DNA from: Chelonoidis abingdonii
Lineage: Eukaryota > Chordata > Testudines > Testudinidae
DNA: 64,000 nt
Reading direction: 5' to 3'
NCBI RefSeq assembly: GCF_003597395.2
Contig: NC_133771.1
Coordinates: forward strand, 130,506,671 to 130,570,670
The position numbers and the translations under genes were made by a program. How positions within the stretch are numbered: the stretch's first letter is position 1; each line of letters starts with the position of its first letter. Shown here piece by piece: positions 58,350 through 64,000 of the stretch. The notes under the pieces were generated by a model. The model saw only the letters and a list, made by a program, of their open reading frames with translations, had not been told where the DNA came from and did not search any database.

Positions 58350-61300
58350 AAATATCCCCTCTCACCCCTATGGGTGTATGTGTCTTCCTCAACTCGGCCC
58401 TTACAGAGGCCTGGGAGTTGAGGGTCTGCGCAGTATCATTAGCTGTTCCTAGCACTGCACTCTCTGGACAGAGAGCTCGGATGTTGTTCCTGGGATCTGT
58501 TGGAGCACTCACCCAGCTTAGGATCACAGCCCGAGGCTCCTACCACCTACTGGGACCACTTTGGCCTTCACTTTCCACATCCTTTCTAGTTCCTCTTTCA
58601 GGCCCTGGTACTTCTCCAGCTTCTCATATTCCTTCTCCTGATGTTGCTGTCACTTGGCACTGCTATATCTATCACCACCCGCTGTCTTCTTCTCCTTGTC
58701 TATATACCACGATGTCTGGTTGATTGGCAGTACCTCCCTGTCCGTCTGGATCTGGAAGTCACACAGAATTTAGCCCTGCTAATTCTCCACAACCTTCTGC
58801 GGAATCCCATCTGGTCTTGGGAGGGTCTAGCCATACGCTGTGGAGATGTTCCTGTACACAATGCCAGCCACTTGGTTGTGCCGTTCAGTGTATGCTGTTC
58901 CTGCCTGCATCTTACATCCTGCCACTATGTGTTGGACTGTCTCTGAGGCCTCTCTGCACAGTCTGCACCTTGGGTCCTCTCTAGTGTGGTAGACCCCTGC
59001 TTCAATGGATCTGGTGCTCAGTGCCTGTTCCTGTGCTGCTAGATCAGTGCCTCAGTGCTGTCTTTAGTCCAGCCTTCCAGCCACTGGTAGGATTTCCCAT
59101 GTCAGCCACCTCAGCTATCTGTCGATGGTACTATCCCATGAAGGGTCTTGTCTTGCCATGGACTTCTTCTGCTTGGTCTTCCTCCACATGTCTGCTGCTG
59201 CCGCCTCAGGCATTCTCCTCAGCAGCTCATCTTTGGGCCATCTACTGATGTACTCCTGGAATGTTCCGGTTTCATCCAGGATAGTGGCCTTGACGCGCCA
59301 CCAAGCCCCGCCCGCCTTCTTTCCGGCTGGTATACAGTCCTGGGTGTTGGACTTGGGGTGGAAACCTCCGTGCATTGTGAGGAGCTCTCGGTTTCACATC
59401 GGCAGCCTCCATGTCCTCCTTGGCCAGTACTATACCGGCAGGTATCTGATGACCGGCAGGGCGTATCCGTTGATGGCGTGGATTTGTTCTTCCCACTGAG
59501 CTGTGCCTTCTCAGGACCTGTCTTATCCTTTGGTGATACTTGGATGTTGCTGTCTTCCTTGCTTCCTCATCGTGGTTCCATGTGACTGCGGGATGCCAAG
59601 GTACTTGTAGCTGGTCTGTATGTCTGCTATGTGGCCGCTGGTATTCACCCCATCAGTCTTGACTACCTTCCCTCTCTTCACTACCATCCGGCCACACTTC
59701 TCCAGTCCGAATGACATCCCGATACTCCTCACGAGATCCGCGTCAGGTGGATAGCGAGTCGATGTTCGTTTCATTCTTAGCATACAGCTTGATGTCATCC
59801 ATGTAGAGGAGGTGGCTGATGGTAGTTCCACTCCTGTGAATCTGTACCTGTATCCAGTCCTTGTGATTATCTGGCTGAGGGGGTTTAAGCCTATGCAGAA
59901 CAGCAGCGGGGATGTGCATCACTTGGTATATGCGCACTTGATGGCCACTTGTGCAAGTTGCCTTGAGTGACTTCTAGTGTTGTCTTCCATAGTCCCATTG
60001 AGTTCTTGAGGAAGGTCCTTAGTGTCCTTGTGACTTTGGTATAGCGCCAGACATTCACAGATCACAGTGTGCGGCATGAGTCATAGGCTTTCCTAGAGTC
60101 AATCCAGGCTGTGCTCAGATTGGTCTGTCTAGACCTGAGTCTTGGGCGACTGCTCTATCTATGAGCAACGTGTTGTTCCCATCCCCTTCTGAGCTGTGCC
60201 ATGTACTGGTCCATGTGGTCCTGTAGCTTGGCAGCTATGATGCCTGATAAGACTTCCATGTGTGGGGAGGCAGGTTATTGGCCAGTAGTTGGCCGTTCTG
60301 TCCCTTCAGGCGGTCTTCATGACAGCACGTCCTTGTGTTAGCCGTTTGGGTGGGAGCCTGCTGCAGCGGCTGTCATCTGGTGCTCTAGCGTCATGCACTG
60401 CTGTTATTCTTTAGCCAGTAGGTGTGATCATGTCTGGTCCAGTGCTGTCCAGCTCTTCATGTTTTTTGACGACCGCTGCCTGGATGTCTTCTACTGTGAT
60501 GTGACTGGTTTCTGTTCTGGGAGATTGCTGTGCTCTGTCTCAGGTCCTGCAGCCACTTTGCACTGTGTATGAGTCTTCTCTTCCCTCCCATGTACTAGTT
60601 TCCATACTGTTCAGTTTCTGCTGGGTGGTGCTCTGCTGTTATTGTGTTGTTGCACTGCACGTTGGGAGACACTTGGAGACAGAGGCATTATTTTTTTGGC
60701 CTCTGCTTCTCTAGTGTAATCTCCTTACCGTTAGCCAGTGCTGTGAGCCTTTGTTACGTCTCTAGGGCTTCAGAGAGTCAGGCCCTTGTATTTTTTCAGT
60801 AGCCAAGTCTTATCCTAATCTCTACACCCTTCTGTAGTTTCACCAGCTGACTAACTCTCTCCGAGCTCCCTTGATCTTATCCTCCAACCTCATTTTCCAG
60901 GTTGGGTACATACTGTTGTTCTCTTGATCGTGTATGCCAAGCATCCCAGGATTACAGAGGCTGTAGCGATACCAGTTTTGGTTGAGTTATGGTGGTAGTA
61001 GGGATTGTGATAGGGCTCTATTGGCATCTCTAACATACTATCTCGATGTACGACTCTCCACTGAGCCTGGTAATCGGTCTCGAGGATGACTGTAGCTAGT
61101 TTTTCCATGATCTTATGCCCATACAGCTGCTGTGCTGCTGCAATGGAGGGGGTGACAGTGAAGTTTCAGCTTCAGGTGTGGCCCGCACATCAGCTTGCGA
61201 AGCCTGAGTCTAGGATGTAATGTGGAGTTGGTCTATCTCAAGCTGTGAGAGCAGCTTCCTCTTACTATGTTGAAGCGTAGGGTAACTGCTGTTTCTCAGT

Positions 61301-61711
61301 AATGTGGATGTAGGTCTTTTGTCCATCAAGTCCCCCTCATACGTTTCATAATCTCCGTCTCATTAGGCCTATGTTGTAGTAGCATTCCATCAATTCCAGG
61401 TTCTCTTGTCTCGCCATGAATGGTTTGTTCCAGTAGCCCACTTATCGTCAGATTGTCCTGGTTCCTCAACATCTGGCGAGGACCTTTTCGGTAATCCGGG
61501 CGACGTCCGAGCCGGCATGACTCTCGTCCTAGTTTGTGTCACTCTCAATATTTGAGGTAGGCAGCTGAAGCGTTAGGGGGTCTTTTGCCCAAGGACCCCT
61601 ACTGGAAAGTTGGGTACCAACCGGGATTTGAACCCCAGTCTCTCGTATCAAAGGGCGGTCTCCCGTATCAAAGGGCGGCGCTCTTAACCACTACGCTATC
61701 CAGTCGCTATA
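58350..61711 (-). mobile_element. R4/Dong-like LINE with REL-type endonuclease, nearly full length
   Basis: Minus strand, about 3.35 kb. RT catalytic block HLLYMDDIKLYAKNE at about 59,817-59,773 (YMDD at 59,805-59,794), then FGLEKCGRMVVKRGKV and YKYLGIPQ, then MHGGFHPKS at about 59,375. After the RT come a CCHC finger (CRLC...H...C, about 58,970-58,915) and NQPDIVV at about 58,720, the PD of a restriction-like endonuclease, then EYEKLEKYQGLKEELERMWK at about 58,640-58,580. RT followed by CCHC and PD is the order of R2/R4/NeSL-type LINEs, and R4/Dong is my best guess. Frames are broken by stops and indels, so the copy is dead. The 3' end runs into TAAATAAATATATA. Confidence 0.75.
61612..61707 (-). 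other. tRNA-like Pol III promoter module at the LINE 5' end
   Basis: Minus strand: A box TAGCGTAGTGG (61,698-61,688) and B box GGTTCAAATCCCG (61,634-61,622). Between them a 20-base unit is duplicated in tandem (61,638-61,657 and 61,658-61,677, 19 of 20 identical), which makes the anticodon region too long for a working tRNA. It lies between the TA array and the LINE body, so it may be the element's own promoter or a SINE-like fusion. Confidence 0.65.
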
Positions 61712-61717
61712 TGTTTT

Positions 61718-61770
61718 TATATATATATATATTTAAGTGTTTTAAATTTAATTATATATATATATATTTA
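61718..61770. repeat. (TA)n microsatellite, right side of the LINE
   Basis: Two tandem copies of a unit made of TATATATATATAT followed by TTAAGTGTTTTAAATTTAAT-like DNA. Together with 58,264-58,336 it brackets the R4-like element. Confidence 0.85.
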
Positions 61771-61868
61771 AGTGTTTTTAATTTAAAAGGGGGGCCAGAG
61801 TCACACACAGAGGCTTGCTATGTGAAAGGGGTCACCAGTACAAAGGTTTGAGAACCACTCTTCTAAAC

Positions 61869-64000
61869 ACTGTCAGGAGACCGAGTGTATGAGATAACCC
61901 TCAGTTTCTATCCAGTCAGTTGGCGACACAATTTGATGGATTCTTTATAAGTGGATAAAACACTAAGTTTTTGCTGCCAGATTGATTCAGAACACATCAC
62001 ATGTTTTAAAATTCTCTAGTACTAAAGACAGTCTCCCTGGATTCCTCTTCGCATGTCACATAATATACCTCAAAGGCAATCACATTAGGCCTTCTTCTCC
62101 TTTACTGCATCACTACTGGTATTTAAAATAAAGCACTGTCCACCAGGCACGTGAATACAAGTAGTTAAAATATTTAATTTACTGAGTAACTATTACTTGG
62201 TGATAAACAAGAGTACACAGGTTTAATCAAAATCTGAATAGCAGTAAAAATATTGGAAGACCAACATGACATAAATATATAGAAACAGAAGAAGAATGTA
62301 AGTTCAACCTCAATCTATTTTCCTTACTTATGATCCTAAACAATGAGTTACCTTAGCCTCCCTCTTGGTCTTGAAGTTTGAAGATCCCACCTTTTGCTGT
62401 TAAATACAGCTTGGCCTGCCTTTCATGCTCTATCAGAGACAATTGACATTTTACCTTATTCACTCATCCCTTCAGTCCACTCACCAAAGGATTCTGCGAC
62501 TCTAACTCTGCTCTCAGCCAGAGATGTTCCATAACGAACCCTTTTCATTCTCCCCAAGAGCTTCTAGAATCTGCTGTCTAAATTTCCACAGTAACAGCAT
62601 ACAGCTAACAACGGCATCTGCCCATTCAACTTCACAGCATGCACCAGAAGACAGAAAATCAGTCAAAGGAGAAAAACTAGAACTGCGCTATTACTGTAGA
62701 AATCTGACCTGAATCAACACAACAGAACATACAAAAGTTGATTCTTAATATTGCAACTGCACAAATTTGACGGGGTTTTGTTTGTGACTGTGTCCTTAAC
62801 TAAACCCTACACCTCAGTGGACAGGTCTTTAAGCTACTCCTGAAAGCTGATTTGTAAGCTCAAGTTGAAATGCCAGCCATGACCTCTCACTCAACATATC
62901 CCTCCACTCCAGTCCTCATCATGCCCTGTGATATTCCTGTTTACCATCCGTCTCAGCAGGAGGGATAATTATCCTTCTACCACTTCTGTGCCTGCTGGTT
63001 GGCTCCCTTCCCATCTGCTCTCTTTGGAGGGAGATAAGTGGATGAAGCCACCAAGAGTTTTCATTACCCCACAAGGTCCTCTGAAGGGCTAGGAGGTGTC
63101 CCAGTTCTCCTCCACATTCCTCATTTAGGACAATGGAAGAGAGAAACCCTCCCTCTCCTCCTGCTACAGCAAACACTGCACTAATCCCAGTGGCAAGGAG
63201 GGGCAAACTTCATAAAGACTTAGTGTGGTACCTAGGGACCATTACGTTTCCTTTAACAGCTACCTGCTAGATATTACCTTCTGACTTCCCCTGTTCTTTC
63301 ATAGGTGAGGGGGAGTCAGACCACCTCTTGCCTTTGCCAGGAGACCTTGCCTGTCAGCCCCTATCTGGAAAGACAACTGAGAGGGAGCAACCAGACAGAT
63401 TCCCCTTCCCCAACAATAGGATGAGGAAAAGGTAGTAAGTGGCAAGTATGGGAGCCATGGGGCATGGTAGAGAGAGCAGGAGGGAGATCAGGCAGCAGTA
63501 GGCAGGAAGTCAGGCTATTTCCCTATTGTACAAACTTCCTCTGCCGCAGTTTGCAAAATGGAGCATCCAAGGACACTGAACAGCTTGCACTTAAGAGCCA
63601 CATGTTATCTGCTCCTTAAAAAGAATAAATCTGTAGGCCTCCCCTTAAAGGGGCATGAACAAAATACATGACAAAAGTTTGCTTTTACAAGTTCCAAGTA
63701 AATGTTATGGAATTTACATACCATCTGCTGAAGTCCATTTTCTATCACTTGGCTTCTTTATTTCATCACTTCCCCCATTAGTTGTCCAGGATTATTAGCT
63801 CTTTGGGGCAACTGGAGAGGATCCAGAATCAACACCAGACTCACCTACAACAATCATCTTGATCAACAGTGATAAGCAATATAATCACTTCAAGAGGAAA
63901 GTAGTACAATAAGGAAACCGTGTGGGTAGACGGACACAGGGAGCAACTCTTGGTACTCTGGACAGTAAGCATGACCCAAGGACAATGAGAATACTGAATT
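61869..64000. other. Non-coding stretch without a recognised feature
   Basis: AT-rich to neutral sequence. The frame at 63,206-62,919 (minus, 95 codons) shows no domain. No repeat, RNA or exon recognised up to the end of the window. Confidence 0.45.

Larger units (their letters stand above)
58139..61860. mobile_element. hAT-type MITE enlarged by a LINE insertion
   Basis: Left end CAGGGTTTCTCAAATTGGGG and right end GGTTTGAGAACCACTC are imperfect inverted repeats. Both flanks are ttctaaac (58,131-58,138 and 61,861-61,868), a perfect 8-bp duplication. The element's own sequence is only about 58,139-58,263 and 61,770-61,860. Everything between is a TA microsatellite and an R4-like LINE. The long distance between matching flanks shows the LINE came in after the hAT insertion. 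Confidence 0.88.

Noticed and set aside
61612..61707. A functional tRNA gene
   Set aside because: A 20-base tandem duplication disrupts the anticodon region, and it lies at the start of a LINE.

Overview
The window looks like turtle (Testudines, probably cryptodiran) nuclear DNA. It carries a tRNA-derived SINE of the tortoise Pol III/Cry I type at 42,838-43,025 whose tail matches a CR1 3' end. It also carries many CR1 LINEs, hAT-type MITEs with 8-bp target duplications, and a DIRS-type tyrosine-recombinase retrotransposon. I found no host exon, rRNA gene or functional tRNA gene that I can support. Nearly all recognisable content is mobile DNA in a gene-poor intergenic or intronic setting.

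Layout. Positions 1-21,100 are mostly anonymous AT-rich sequence with scattered MITEs (1-287, 4,455-5,747, 5,110-5,610, 13,344-14,111, 17,890-18,195), CR1 3' ends (9,938-10,510 and 15,627-16,010) and GC-rich interspersed repeats. A 3.3-kb CR1, from its ORF1 esterase to its 3' end, lies on the minus strand at 21,108-24,420. Positions 24,420-40,850 are sparse: MITEs, LINE remnants and an 81-bp near-perfect inverted repeat at 30,531-30,909. Positions 40,855-42,212 hold a stack of three nested MITEs, followed by the SINE and a plus-strand CR1 (44,010-45,276).

The densest and most informative part is 45,300-61,860. A minus-strand CR1 (46,290-47,870) abuts an old, degraded DIRS-like element. That element is split by a younger DIRS element (48,594-54,707), also on the minus strand. 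The younger element shows the full DIRS architecture: inverted terminal repeats, a Gag with a zinc knuckle and an Arg/Ser-rich region, a pol with RT, RNase H and a methyltransferase-like domain, a tyrosine recombinase, and an internal complementary region next to the 3' terminus that joins copies of both outer ends. Gag and pol carry nonsense and frameshift lesions, but the recombinase frame is open for about 311 codons and keeps its catalytic residues.

At 57,301-57,838 there is a hAT MITE with a perfect 8-bp duplication. Another hAT-type element (58,139-61,860, perfect 8-bp duplication) was invaded inside a TA microsatellite by a nearly full-length R4/Dong-like LINE with YMDD, a CCHC finger and a PD-type endonuclease signature. 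The start of that LINE carries a tRNA-like Pol III promoter module with a 20-bp internal duplication. Everything recognised here is transposon biology. The DIRS terminal architecture, the DIRS-in-DIRS nesting and the microsatellite-targeted LINE with a tRNA-like head are the points most worth checking.
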